In this document: piece by piece, positions 38,211 to 48,845 of the stretch
How the letters are laid out: every line of letters begins with the position of its first letter
Position numbering within the stretch: the stretch's first letter is position 1
Assembly: GCA_049999805.1 (NCBI GenBank)
Contig: JBNGIO010006150.1
Span: forward strand, 24,661 to 88,660
Length of the DNA: 64,000 nucleotides
Reading direction: 5' to 3'
Source of the DNA: Folioceros fuciformis
Taxonomy: Eukaryota; Anthocerotophyta; Anthocerotopsida; Anthocerotales
Position numbers and translations under genes: made by a program
Notes under the pieces: generated by a model
The model's input: only the letters and a program-made list of their open reading frames with translations
What the model was told of the DNA's origin: nothing
Database searches by the model: none

Positions 38211-40218
38211 TTCGAACGATGATTGGAAGGAGTCCACCAATTAATTTTTTATATTTAATATTCCTAAAATTCGGTGAGACAAACCACCCAATGACGTGAG
38301 GTGAGACAGTGGGATTGGCACAAAGTGGCAAGCAAGACACTCTAGGGCTAGCCCCTGAAGCCACATAACCTAGGGGACACTAGCCTAGCCCTAAGCTGTA
38401 AAACCTAGGGGCTAGGGTTCTAAAGCCAAGCTTCATAACCTCCCCTATGGATGGATCATGAGGTCAAGCTTCAGAACTTACACTAGGGATAGCCCCTAAA
38501 GCTGTAGAATCCACACACTCAAAGAAAAGCTGTATGTAGGAGGAGCGTCTCGATCTCAAACTAAAATGCAAAAGAAGATGGCTTATTGGCACAAGACTTT
38601 GAATCAAATACCACAACACAAGAGCAAGAGGCACCTACAAGACAAACAACACAGGCCTCCTGTCGGTACAGTACCCAAAGTTGTGAAGAGTGTCTCTTCA
38701 CACCTACTCTCTCACTGACATCCATTAGATCAACCTACATTCAGGCCCAAATGCTATAGAAAAGTAGTTGTTAGAAAATTCCAAGCAATGTTGACATGTC
38801 CAGGTACACAAAACCCTTCATTGAAAGTGCCAAGGTCTACCATGAGCCGACAACACATTCACAATACCTTTCCAAGAGCAATTCGTGTACCTAGCTGTTG
38901 CTGTTGATAGCAAATTCAAAGAAACACAACAACACCTTGCATAAAAGCCCATGATAAGTTTCTACAGTTGAAGCAAGGCTTGACACAATACACCTAAAAA
39001 CTATAAGAGTTGTGCCTCGTTTCACTTGCAAGCATCTTGGCATTGAATACTTCATACTCGGTCTATGAGTCAGAAAAGGATTGAGACACTTTCTTATCCC
39101 TTCTTTTCCATAAAGAAAGTCCCTCCTCCTCTAAGTGAATTATGATTTTATTAAAAAATATAAATATATTATAAACATACGCAAAAGACCAGCAGTGTAT
39201 TATGGGATTTGGCACCTCATCACCATAACCTTCTTTGTAATGTGTCTGAAATTCCAAGTTTAATAAATCAAAACAAGATCAAAAGTTATTATAAGTATAA
39301 GTTGCATAAATGGAATATTAACTAAGTGTTCCTATCAAGGGGTAGATGGTTTTTTCATCTCGTTAGCTTGGGAGAAATGCATAATTGTATACGAGAGAAA
39401 ATTTGGAGGAATGAAATTCAAAACTTGACAATTATATCTTTGGATAACAATACAAAACCTAAATTTTAATTAAGAAAACTACGTAGCCTAGGCGTTCCTG
39501 GAGATTTCTACATGGAAGTCGAATTGGAAGGAACCCGGAATGGCGTTCTCATTCAACGCGGCTGGCCTTGACCAACAGCGTTCCTTGCGATGAGCCCAAA
39601 GGAAGGACGAGGATGAATTGGCCAGGAGCCGAGCTTAGCTGAGCTCAGCTGAGCTCAGGTGGTGGGATCCTATGGTCCACAAACCTACCTTCCATGTGAA
39701 GGAAGGCATCTCTCCTCTCCTGCAAGAAGCAGTGTGGCTTGCAAGAGTCATGTTGTGTCCCGAGGGGAAGAACGTCGGAAGCAGCAGCTTAGAAAACTTC
39801 TGCCTATCCTGTGCGTGATGCTGGCCTAGTGACTCCATAACACCCAGATATATTTGATAAAATATGCAAGTCTTACACTGTATGGAGGTGGAATATCCAT
39901 CCACTCGTCCCAGACAGACAGGGTGGGGAATGGGAAAAGCCAAGCAGGCGCACGCCTTGATGTGTGGATCTGGAGAGTGAGTGAGGCCTGTCATGTCTCT
40001 GGCCAGCTACCACTCAACCCTGTCGTCTGCCATGGACTCAAGAGTCTTGTCTGGCGTCTTATCCCCCTCCAGTGTGTGTGGTGTGAGGTTCATGTCCTCT
40101 AGCCTAGCCAAGCCTAGCCTGGTCTCCCAATGCTCCTCAGGTGTGTGCTTGTGAGGTTGCTGTCATTCTTCGTGTTTCCTTGTACTGCGAAGCGCAGCTG
40201 AGCATAGCACATCACAGC
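38211..40218. other. Spacer between the nardilysin-like gene and the ROCO pair
   Basis: About 2 kb. The stretch to about 39500 is AT-rich with no gene. Near 38380-38500 short words such as TAGGGGCTAG recur. A self-complementary run of AGCTGAGCTC-type words lies at 39630-39660. From about 40030 to 40160 the sequence (CTCAAGAGTCTTGTCTGG, GTGTGTGTGGTGTGAGGTT) resembles the tandem array between the two ROCO genes, so it is probably the shared 5' flank. Confidence 0.5.
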
Positions 40219-43200
40219 ATGCATATGGCGGGAGTGGAAGAGGAAGAGAAGAATGACTTGGTCGCAATGCCGGCTAAGCTGCAAGAGCTGCTGGAAGGTC
40301 TGCAAGGGAATGCCTTGTCCGAACTCCCCGACCTTTCCAGTGAGGAGTACGGCGATTACTTCACAAGTCCTTGGCGGGGAACGGCGGATGGGGATGGCAG
40401 GCACTGGCGAGTGCGCAAGCGGGTATTGGCAGCTATTGGCCAGTGCCGCAGTCTCGGCGGCCACCTCACGATCTTTTGGGAGTGGGAAGTCGGCATCCGT
40501 CGGGAGGATGAATTCGTGGTTCTGTTGGGGGCCTTGGCATCCACCCCTTTCCTGGAAGGTCTTGGTCTAGATGGGTGCACAGGTTTTGAAAGGCTGGCGG
40601 GTTGCAAGGCCCTGGGCCAGCTTATCGCTTCCAGTCGCAGCTTGCGACGGCTGGAAGCACAAATGATTAATCTTGGTGCCGCGGGACTTGGTGCCCTGGT
40701 CGAAGGTTTCTTCAACAAGGATTCTGCCCTGGAGTATTTGGACCTAGGGGGCAACAGAGTGGGAGATGAGGAAGGGGCACAGCACCTGGCTCGCATGCTG
40801 GCCAACGCTCCCCGTCTCAATACCCTGGATCTGCGTGGGATCGGCATGAATGAGGCGGGAGCCCAGCGTATTGCGAAGGCTCTTCCGCTCTGTGCCACGC
40901 TCCGGGTGCTGGCTTTGGATGATCTAGATCCGGATAGGCATTATGCAGGTTCCCGAGAGAGCAGCCTCGGGCCCGTGAGCACTGTGCTCAAACTTGCTTT
41001 CACCCGTGTTGTTGCTCATGCCCCCATATCTGGCGTCATCACGCTGAGAGTGGAAATAACGAACACGGGGGAGCCAGGCCTGGCAGACGCGCTGGCCGGG
41101 ATGTTTCGCACCAACGATTGTGTCCAAGAGCTCAGGATCAACCATTTCGCTATCAAGTGCGGCCTGGACGCCTTGCGCCACAACTCCACCCTCTCCAAAC
41201 TGGAATTGTTTGACGGCAGATACGGTGGAAGTGACGTTCACATTGACGAGTGTATGAGTGAATTTTGGCTGTCATTCGTGGCATGCAAATCATTACGTAT
41301 CCTGACTTTGAGCTGGATATGTTGGCCCTCTTTCATGAAAGCGTTGCTACAGTCCTTGGAGAAGAACACATCTTTGCAGGAGCTCAACATTCTGGATTGT
41401 CGTAGACTCGACGATGAGCTCTTCAGAGAGTTGATGCAATCCCTCCAAGGCAATACCATTTTACAGAAGATCGACATACGGGGAACAAACTGGGATGATG
41501 AGGGAAAGGGGGCCATCATCAACGCAACGTTGGCTCGCAATGTTACTCACAGGGCCTACTGGCCTCTGCTTTTGGAGGGGCAAGAGGCTGTCAAGCCCAG
41601 GGTCGGGCGCCTTTTCCTTTGCGGTGCACCTTACGCAGGGAAGACCACTCTCCGCACCACCATGGTTGGCGCATGCTCATTACAACCCCACAAAAGTACA
41701 GCAGCCGCATCACCCAACCAGGAGGGTACTCTCACCAGAACGGAAGGCATAGAAATCGAGGTGCTGCGCAACGACCATGAGATGGAGGTTACCATCTGGG
41801 ATCTGGCTGGGCAAGCTCAGTACCGAGCTCTGCAAGACTACTTGTTCCCCAGCTTTAACCAGCCATGTGTCTTCGTGTTCACATTCAAGCCATTTGATAC
41901 CCACAAACCTGGCGAACCCCTACTCTCTATAGAAAGGCTGCTGGCCAAGTTCACAAGCGGCTTCAAGTTTTGGCTTAGATTCATCCACTCTAATTCTCGC
42001 AACGTGGGTTCTTGTTTGCCTCGGGTATTTGTGGTTGTCACTCATAAGGATCAGATGGAGGATCTGCAGGCTGAATTACTAGTCGATCTGCTGGAACCAG
42101 TCGTGACACAGTCCGCCAAGGACTTTGAGGAGGTACTTCGTATCACGACAACACCTCTATTCTTCATGGATGCGCGATCTAAACGGAGGGTGCAGCCCTT
42201 GCTGGACTGTCTATTCCAATCGTTTCGACAGCTATTTGCGCTTCCTCTGTTTTGGGTTCCGGAGGTATGCAACCGATTCAGTGCTGTTTTGACTCGGTGG
42301 GTATCTCAAAATCCAGCTCATCCTCTCGTGACCAAGGAGCGATTCAAAACGTTGTCTGAAGAAGATGATGAGCAACGGCTTGAAGCGATTCTTGCGTATC
42401 TGCACAATGCAGGCAGGGTCCTCTGGTTCCAACATGCAGATGCTGTGGTGGTAAATCCACACTGGATCAGTCATTCGTTTCTGGGCCGCCTCATTCAGCG
42501 CCTAACTGGACCGTCTTCCTTGGGAACATCGTCAAGTCATGGATTTGTTGCTGAAAGGTTCGTCTACGCAACCTTGGCCCGGATCCTCAAAGACACGCAA
42601 GTGGACGGGATTGGTGTTGAATATCTGGTATCATTGATGAAGAGCCTAAACTTGTGCTATGAAGATCATGCGAATCCAAGGCCTGGATTCTTCGTTCCCT
42701 TCACCTTGGATGACGGTGAAGGTAAAGCCCTACAAGGAAAACGACAGTTGGACTGGAAGGGCGGTGCGGGTGACTACAGTTACGTAGGGAGGCGGCTACA
42801 ATGCCGAGATGAAAGAAAGACGTTTCTCGGTCCAGGCTGCTTTCCAAGATTCCAAGTACATACCTTATCTTGTGAGGTGTATTTTTTGCAGAGATTTAAC
42901 CGCTCGTGAGTTTCATGACATGGCCAATGGTTGTGCATTGCAGGTCAAGTTACGACAGATCTTGTTTGATGGACTCTACGGTATGCAGTCTCATCAGTAT
43001 AGCATTGCACGCAACTTGATTAAATTTAACTACGATGGTATGGACGTATTTCTGGAGAGCAGTGGGGATATTGGGGAGGAGACTGGGGACATCGGTGATC
43101 GTGTTGACATTTTGGTGAGGTCACTCAAGAGCAGCGACGAAACGATCGAATTTCTCCAGCAGAATATTGTTGCGGAACTGAGAGCCTTTTGTGCTTCTCC

Positions 43201-43756
43201 TGAAGGTAGTCCTGGAGTTGAACTAGTAGAAGGGATCATCAGGACTGAGTGTGTGGAGAAGCTCACACTCTGTATTTACAGACACAATCAATCGGTTCTC
43301 ACACAGCATTTGATGAAGTGCTTTCTCGATCATCACAAACGCCATCCAGGGCAGGCTTCCTCCGCTCCTGTCTCGAATTCTTCCCGTTATCGGTGGTGCT
43401 GGCCAGAAATGCCTGAAGCCGGACTATCTCTTGTATACGAGGAAGCCAGGGATCTCTTAAGTAGCGATGAGGTTCAGTCTGCTTTGAAGGAGAGTCGGCC
43501 CCGTCTATCCCTCGACGCAACGAGTGGCCCTTCAGGTGGAACAAGTCAGCCACAGGTACCGCCTGTAATGAAGTCAGGGAAGGAACCATCATATGCTAAC
43601 GAAAGGGCGAAAGCAGGTCTCGAATCCCGGAGATGTAGCCGGAGATTCAAGAGTCTTGTATGTGCTGGGAGGATGACGTCCCCTAGCCTATCCTTGTGTT
43701 GTCTGCCAATCCTCCTCGAGTGTGTGTGCTGTGAGGTTGATTTCCCCGACCAATAG
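40219..43756 (+). CDS. LRR-Roc-COR (ROCO) protein, copy A, caspase lost
   Basis: Exons 40219-42855 and 42944-43756 give about 1149 residues (ATG at 40219 or 40225, the latter matching copy B). After an N-terminal domain of about 110 residues come RI-type leucine-rich repeats (LEYLDLGGNRVGDEEGAQHL; LNTLDLRGIGMNEAGAQ) to about residue 430. The Roc GTPase follows: P-loop GAPYAGKTT, G3 WDLAGQ, G4 THKD. COR carries AVVVNPHWISHSFLGRLI. Exon 2 is the COR C-terminal part (SIARNLIKFNYDGMDVF; VELVEGIIRTECVEKLT). The end after PSYANERAKAG, where copy B enters a caspase, is unrelated and runs into the tandem array at 43670. ROCO proteins couple GTP binding and dimerisation to signalling. The intron is 88 nt. 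The stop at 43754 is probably not ancestral. Confidence 0.88.
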
Positions 43757-44070
43757 CGTATCCTTGTGTGGTCTGCCAATCCTCCTCAAGTGTGTGTGCT
43801 GTGAAGTTGATGTCACCGTCCCCTAGCCCATCCTCGTGTGGTCTGTCAATCCTCCACGAGTGTGTGCTTGGGAGGTTGCTGGCTCCTGGCCTATCCTTGT
43901 CTGGTCTCCCAACCCTCCTCGAGTGTGTGCTTGTGAGGTCGCTGTCCCGTAGCCTGTCCTTGTCTGGTGTNNNNNNNNNNTGTGTGCTTGTGAGGTCGCT
44001 GTCCCGTAGCCTGTCCTTGTCTGGTGTCCGAATCCTCGAGTGTGTGCTGTGAGGATGATACATACAATCC
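43665..44070. repeat. About 62-bp tandem array between the ROCO genes, with 10-N gap
   Basis: Units of about 60 bp share CCCCTAGCCTATCCTTGTG, CCAATCCTCCTCGAG and GTGTGTGCTTGTGAGGTTGC; I count six or so. A 10-N gap at 43971-43980 lies between two almost identical copies, so the count is uncertain. The unit resembles the 5' flank of ROCO-A at 40030-40160. The array supplies the 3' end of copy A and lies directly upstream of copy B. Confidence 0.88.
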
Positions 44071-44114
44071 ATTCATCATATTTGCTTGCATTGGGAAGCG
44101 CAGCTTAGCACAGC

Positions 44115-46824
44115 ATGGCGGAGCAGGAGGACGATAACTGGCGCGAGTTGCCGGATAAGCTGCAACAGCTGCTGGAAGATCTGGAAGGGCACGCCTTGAC
44201 CGAAGTCCCCGACTTGGACGGAGAGGAGTACGGCGATTTCTTCAGAAACGAAGCTTCAAGTAGGAAGGATGGCAGGCGCTGGAGGGTGCGCAAGCGGGTA
44301 TTAACAGCTATTGGCCAGTGTCGCAGTCTCCGCGGTCACGTGTGGGTCCGGTCGAAGTGGGAAATCGGCATCGCTCGGGAGGATGAATGCGCGGTTCTGT
44401 TGGAGGGCCTGGCATCCAACTCTTCCCTGACATGTCTTTATGTGGCTAGGTTTCTAGGTTTTGGAAGGCTGGCGGGTTGCAAGGCCCTGGGCCAGCTTAT
44501 TGCTTCCAGTCGCAGCTTGCGACAGCTGGAGGCACAGAGGACTGGGCTTGATGCTGGTGGACTTGGTGCCCTGGTCATCAGAGAGGGAGGGAAAGCAGGC
44601 CATCATCAACGCGACCTTGGCACGCAATGTTACTCACAGGGCCTACTGGCCTTTGCTTTTGGATGGGCAAGAGTCCGTGAAGCCCAGGGTCGGGCGCCTT
44701 CTCTTGTGCGGTGCACCTTACGCGGGAAAAACCACTCTCCGCACCACCATGACTACCGCATGGCGCGCACTGCAACCACACACATCACATTGTATAGGAG
44801 CCGCATCAGCCAACCAAGTCCAATTGCGGGAACAAATGTCTCTAGCTTGGAGATGTCCCCGGTTCGGTAATGTTCCACGCACAGGAGCCGCATCACCCAG
44901 CCAGGAGGGTACTGTTCCCAGAACGGAAGGCGTAGAAATGGAGTTGCTGCGCAACGACCATGAGATGGACGTTACCATCTGGGATCTGGCTGGACAAGCT
45001 AACTACCGAGCCCTGCAAGATTACTTGTTCCCGAGCTTCAACCAGACTTGTGTCTTGTTCGCGTTCAACCCATTTGAGGCCCGCAAGCCTGGCGGACGGC
45101 TTCCGTCTACTGAAATGCTGCTGGACAACTTCAGAAACGGCTTCAAGTTTTGGCTTAGATTCATCCACTCTAATTCTCGCAACGTGGGTTCTTGTTTGCC
45201 TCGCGTATTCGTGGTTGTCACTCATAAGGATCGGATGCAGGATCCGCAGGCTAAAATACTATTAGATCTGCTGCAACCAGTCGTGGACGAGTTGGCCAAG
45301 GTTTTCGAGGAGGTACTTCATGTCACGACAACGCCTCTGTTCTTCATGGATGCTCGATCTACGAGCACCGTGCACCCCTTGCTGGAGGAACTATTCCAAT
45401 CGTTTCGACAGCTATTTGCACTTCCTCTGTTCTGGGTCCCCGAGGCATGCAACCGATTGAGTGCTGTTTTGACTCAGTGGGTATCTCAAAATCCAGCTGA
45501 GACTATTGTGACCAAGAAGCAATGCAAAAAGTTGTTTAACGCAAATGATGAGCATCGAGTTGAAGAAGATGATGAGCATCGCGTTGAAGAAGATGACGAG
45601 CATCGCGTTGAGGAAAGAGATGAGCAACGCCTTCAAGCAATTCTTGCCTATCTGCACAATGCAGGCAGGGTCATCTGGTTCCAAGATGCAGATGCAGATG
45701 CTGTGGTGGTAAATCCACACTGGATCAGTCATTCGTTCCTGGGCCGCCTCATTTACCTTCTAACTGAATCGCCTCCCTTGGGAAGATTCAATGATGGATT
45801 TGTTGCTGAAAGTTTCCTCTATGCAACCTTGGCCCAGATCCTCGACGACACGCAAGTGCAGGGGATTCGTGTTGAATATCTGGTATTATTGATGAAGAGG
45901 TTAAACTTGTGCTATGAAGATCATGCGAATCCAAGGCCAGGATTCTTCATTCCCTTCACCTTGGATGACGCTCAAGGTAAAGCTCTTCAAGGGAAACGAC
46001 AATTGGATTGGAAGGGTGGTGCGGCGTCCAAGCACAGTTACGTAGGTAGGCGGCTACAATGCCGAGATGAAAGAAAGACGTTTCTCGGTCCAGGCTGCTT
46101 TCTAAGATTCCAGGTCCGTGCCTTCTGAGCTGTCTCTTTTGTTAGTCATTTAACCAGTCTTGTGTTTCATGACATCGCCAATGGCTGTGAATTGCAGGTC
46201 AAGTTACGACAGATCTTGTTCGATGGGCTCTGCGGTATGCAGTCTCATCAATATAGCATTGCGCGTAACTTGATCAGATTAAACTACGATGGTATGGACG
46301 TATTTCTGGAGAGCAGTGGAGATATTCGGGAGGAGACCGGGGACATTGGGGATCGTGTTGATATTTTGATGAGGTCACTCAAGAGCAAAGACGAAACGAT
46401 CCAGTTTCTCCAGACGCGCATTGTTGCAGAACTGAGAGCATTTTGTTCCTCTCCTGAAGGTAGTCCTGGAGTTGAACTAGTAGAGGGGATCATCAGGACT
46501 GAGTGTGTGGAGAAGCTCACACTCTGTATTCACCGACACACTCAATCGGTTCTCAAGCAGCATTTGATGAAGTGCTTTCTAGATCATCACCAAAGCCATC
46601 CAAGGCAGACTTCCTCCGGCTCGGATTCGTCCGATTATCGATGGTGCTGGCCAGAAATGCCTGATGCCGGTCTATCCCTTGTATACGAGAAAGCCAGGGA
46701 TCTATTAAGTAGCGATGAGGTGCAGTCTGCTTTGAAGGAGTGTGGGCCCCGTCTATCCCTCGACGCAACGAGTGGCCCTTCAGCTGGAACAAGTCAGCCA
46801 CAGGTACCACGTCTACTCAAGTAA
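44115..46824 (+). pseudogene. LRR-Roc-COR (ROCO) protein, copy B, with LRR deletion and in-frame TAA before the caspase
   Basis: Starts MAEQEDDNWRELPDKLQQLL and follows copy A to GLGALV at 44576. There about 790 bp that hold the LRRs of copy A are missing and the frame shifts. From about 44600 it is open again: INATLARNVTHRAYWPLL, P-loop GAPYAGKTT, WDLAGQ, THKD, COR with VVVNPHWISHSFLGRLI. Exon 1 ends at 46113; an 84-nt intron precedes exon 2 (46198), which matches copy A to TAA at 46822-46824. The same frame then continues into the caspase domain. Copy-specific changes are a roughly 38-residue insert after the P-loop and three copies of the octapeptide DEHRVEED at 45546-45620. Either a decaying gene or one used from an internal start; the long conserved Roc-COR frame argues for recent decay at most. 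Confidence 0.75.
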
Positions 46825-47646
46825 GGGAAGGAACCATCATATCCTAACGACAGGGCGAAAGCAGGTCAGAGGAGAGGTCTTGCAATGATAGTCAGCATGG
46901 AACACGACAGAGAGGGAGGACAGATAGACAGAGGGCGACTTGAAGCTCTCTTCGAGATGTTGAAGTTTGATACAGATATTGTGGTGAACGATCCTAAGGA
47001 AGGGAAGTCAAGGTTGAAAAAGATTCTCAGGGTCCCTCGCCTAGCAGAGGACGACGGCTTTCTGTTTTGCGTGAACGCCCATGGTGGGACTGAAGTAGAC
47101 GGAAGACAGTATGTTTGCTCAGGTGAAGCGGACAAGGCGGAGAAGCTTTATGTTGAAGAAGATATTTTGAAGCCCATCGCTGAATGCGAGTATTTGGCAA
47201 ACAAGCCTAAGGTGGTTGTCATAAATGCTTGTCGAGGCACTGGCAGTCTGGTCAGAAGCATGAAAGCACAGGGGTCGAGCCCCGCCGACCTTGCCAGTAC
47301 CAGCAAAGCCGAGGGGTCAGACGTTGAGGGAAGCCAGGGTCTCAGCAGGAGAATTCGACTCTTGTATCAGGCGAAAGATTTTCTCATCGTCTTCTCTACC
47401 AGTCCTGGAGATTTATCCTTCAGAAATGTGAAGGAACTTCAAGGCACAAACTTCATCATAGCTTTCATGGGAGCCATCAGTGAGCACTCTCAAACCGAAG
47501 ATGTGGTGAGCATTCTAACAAGAGTGACTCGCGAGGTCACCGAAATGCAGAACGTGCAGTGTCCCCAGGTCGTCACCACACTTACTGGAAAGATATACTG
47601 GTCTGAACCACTCTATTCTCAACACATGCCTGGTCGGATAGCGTGA
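46825..47646 (+). CDS. Caspase (C14A-type) domain, ancestrally the C-terminus of ROCO copy B
   Basis: Open frame in phase with the COR exon, directly after the TAA at 46822; its first ATG is 46885. The p20 part starts RGLAMIVSMEHDREGG, matching the caspase opening with Arg in the R-x-G-x-x-x-D position. It has catalytic His in NAHGG (codon 47080) and Cys in KPKVVVINACRG (codon 47230; animal caspases have QACRG). A Gly/Ser/Ala-rich linker of about 45 residues follows, with Asp at ADLAS and GSDVEG as possible processing sites. The p10 part has DFLIVFSTSPGDLSFRN, where Arg is the second S1-pocket residue, then TNFIIAFMGAISEHS, ILTRVTREV and a final TLTGKIYW. Metacaspases and paracaspases have an acidic S1 pocket and no such p10, so this predicts Asp specificity. 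Copy A lacks it. How it is translated past or after the TAA is unknown. Confidence 0.85.
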   Translation, partial: GKEPSYPNDRAKAGQRRGLAMIVSMEHDREGGQIDRGRLEALFEMLKFDTDIVVNDPKEGKSRLKKILRVPRLAEDDGFLFCVNAHGGTEVDGRQYVCSGEADKAEKLYVEEDILKPIAECEYLANKPKVVVINACRGTGSLVRSMKAQGSSPADLASTSKAEGSDVEGSQGLSRRIRLLYQAKDFLIVFSTSPGDLSFRNVKELQGTNFIIAFMGAISEHSQTEDVVSILTRVTREVTEMQNVQCPQVVTTLTGKIYWSEPLYSQHMPGRIA

Positions 47647-48845
47647 GGAGCGCGGGGTCAGGGCCTGTAGTGCCTTCCATCCTGTGTCAGGTATCAAGTG
47701 TTTTTCTAGCTACATACTGTACTGCCTGTTTGTTGGTGTGTCAAACTGCTTCTGATACGACCTTCCGCGTCTCGTTCCTTCTACACCTGTTTGGCAAGAA
47801 CGTCATCTCACAGGGTCCTGGTGTGGATGAACAGGTGATGGGTCTTGGAGGCCATTCGTAGGGAGGGAAGAACGTGCTGTGTTCGTAACACAGCTGGGAG
47901 TTCTTGGTCACAAGAAGCAAGTCCAAGTTTTGGGTCTTGTGTTTACAATGTCTTGAACACCAGCGTGAAGATGTATGCTTCATGTTCCCTTCCCGACCAG
48001 CCAAGAGCCAGCTGGGACAGGATGTCCCTCTCTGAAATGGCGTCCGGAACTTGTGCCTGCATGTCACAGTGACACCAGACAGCACGCAGCGGTAGCTCCA
48101 AATTCGGTCTTGTCATAACTGGATTAGGGTTGCTCGCAAGTGAAGAGAGTCCTGTCCCGTGTTTTGAGTTTGGTGCCGTCGCCGTCGTTTGTCCCGGTTT
48201 GGAGCACCTCCTTCTCTCTCTTTCTCGTTCAATAAAGCCTGGGTTGTCTCCACTAAACACAACAGCCAAGAACACACCCGGCGCTCCTATCCCACGGAGC
48301 ATTGGGGGTGTCTTTTGTAACCGTGACTTTGGCTAGCCTCCATTGGCCTTTTAAAACTCCCCTCGTTTCTTTCCTCCCAATTTTGCTTCACGGAAAGTCA
48401 CGTAAAAATATTCGCATTCAGAGAAACAGTGGACATGTTCCAATGAAGCCACGTGTCTGAAACAGCCAGTAGGACGCCGCCAAGTCCCGCCTGACCCGCT
48501 GTTGGACAGCTGGGCCGCTTTGACAAGAGGTGGGCAGGTGGCAAATAAGAAGGCACAGCTGAGGCCATAAAACGACTTTGCTCCAGCTCCACCAGATGCA
48601 TTCAATCTTCAACTTCTCCGCATTCAATTCTCCTTCATCGCAGATCCACGCTTTGCAGGAGGATACCTTCAGGAGCTGCCTTTCTGAATCCTACAGAGCG
48701 AGTGTCCCTTGTAGGTGGCACGAAGGAAGGTTTTCAATCTGAGGCAGGGGAGCTGCGCTGCAACCTGAGCAGGAGGAAGAGTGATTTCGGCCTTTGAGGA
48801 TCAGCGGCCAAGGCCGGCCTTCGAAGTGGAAGCTTGCTAGCGACA
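47647..48845. other. Spacer after the caspase frame
   Basis: About 1.2 kb with no supported gene; it should contain the 3' UTR of the ROCO/caspase transcript and, near its right end, the leader of the small membrane protein. Open frames here are short and unconvincing. Confidence 0.45.

Noticed and set aside
37914-38240. Leucine/valine-rich repeat protein on the minus strand
   Set aside because: Produced by the 24-bp minisatellite; no start context or homologue-like features.
44577-44601. 25-nt GT...AG segment that would restore the ROCO-B frame as an intron
   Set aside because: Too short for spliceosomal introns in this window (80 nt or more where measured); better explained as the scar of an out-of-frame deletion.
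46820-46852. 33-nt GT...AG segment that would remove the TAA before the caspase
   Set aside because: Not adopted as an intron because of its length, though it is in frame and has a CTAAC-like branch word; kept as a testable option.
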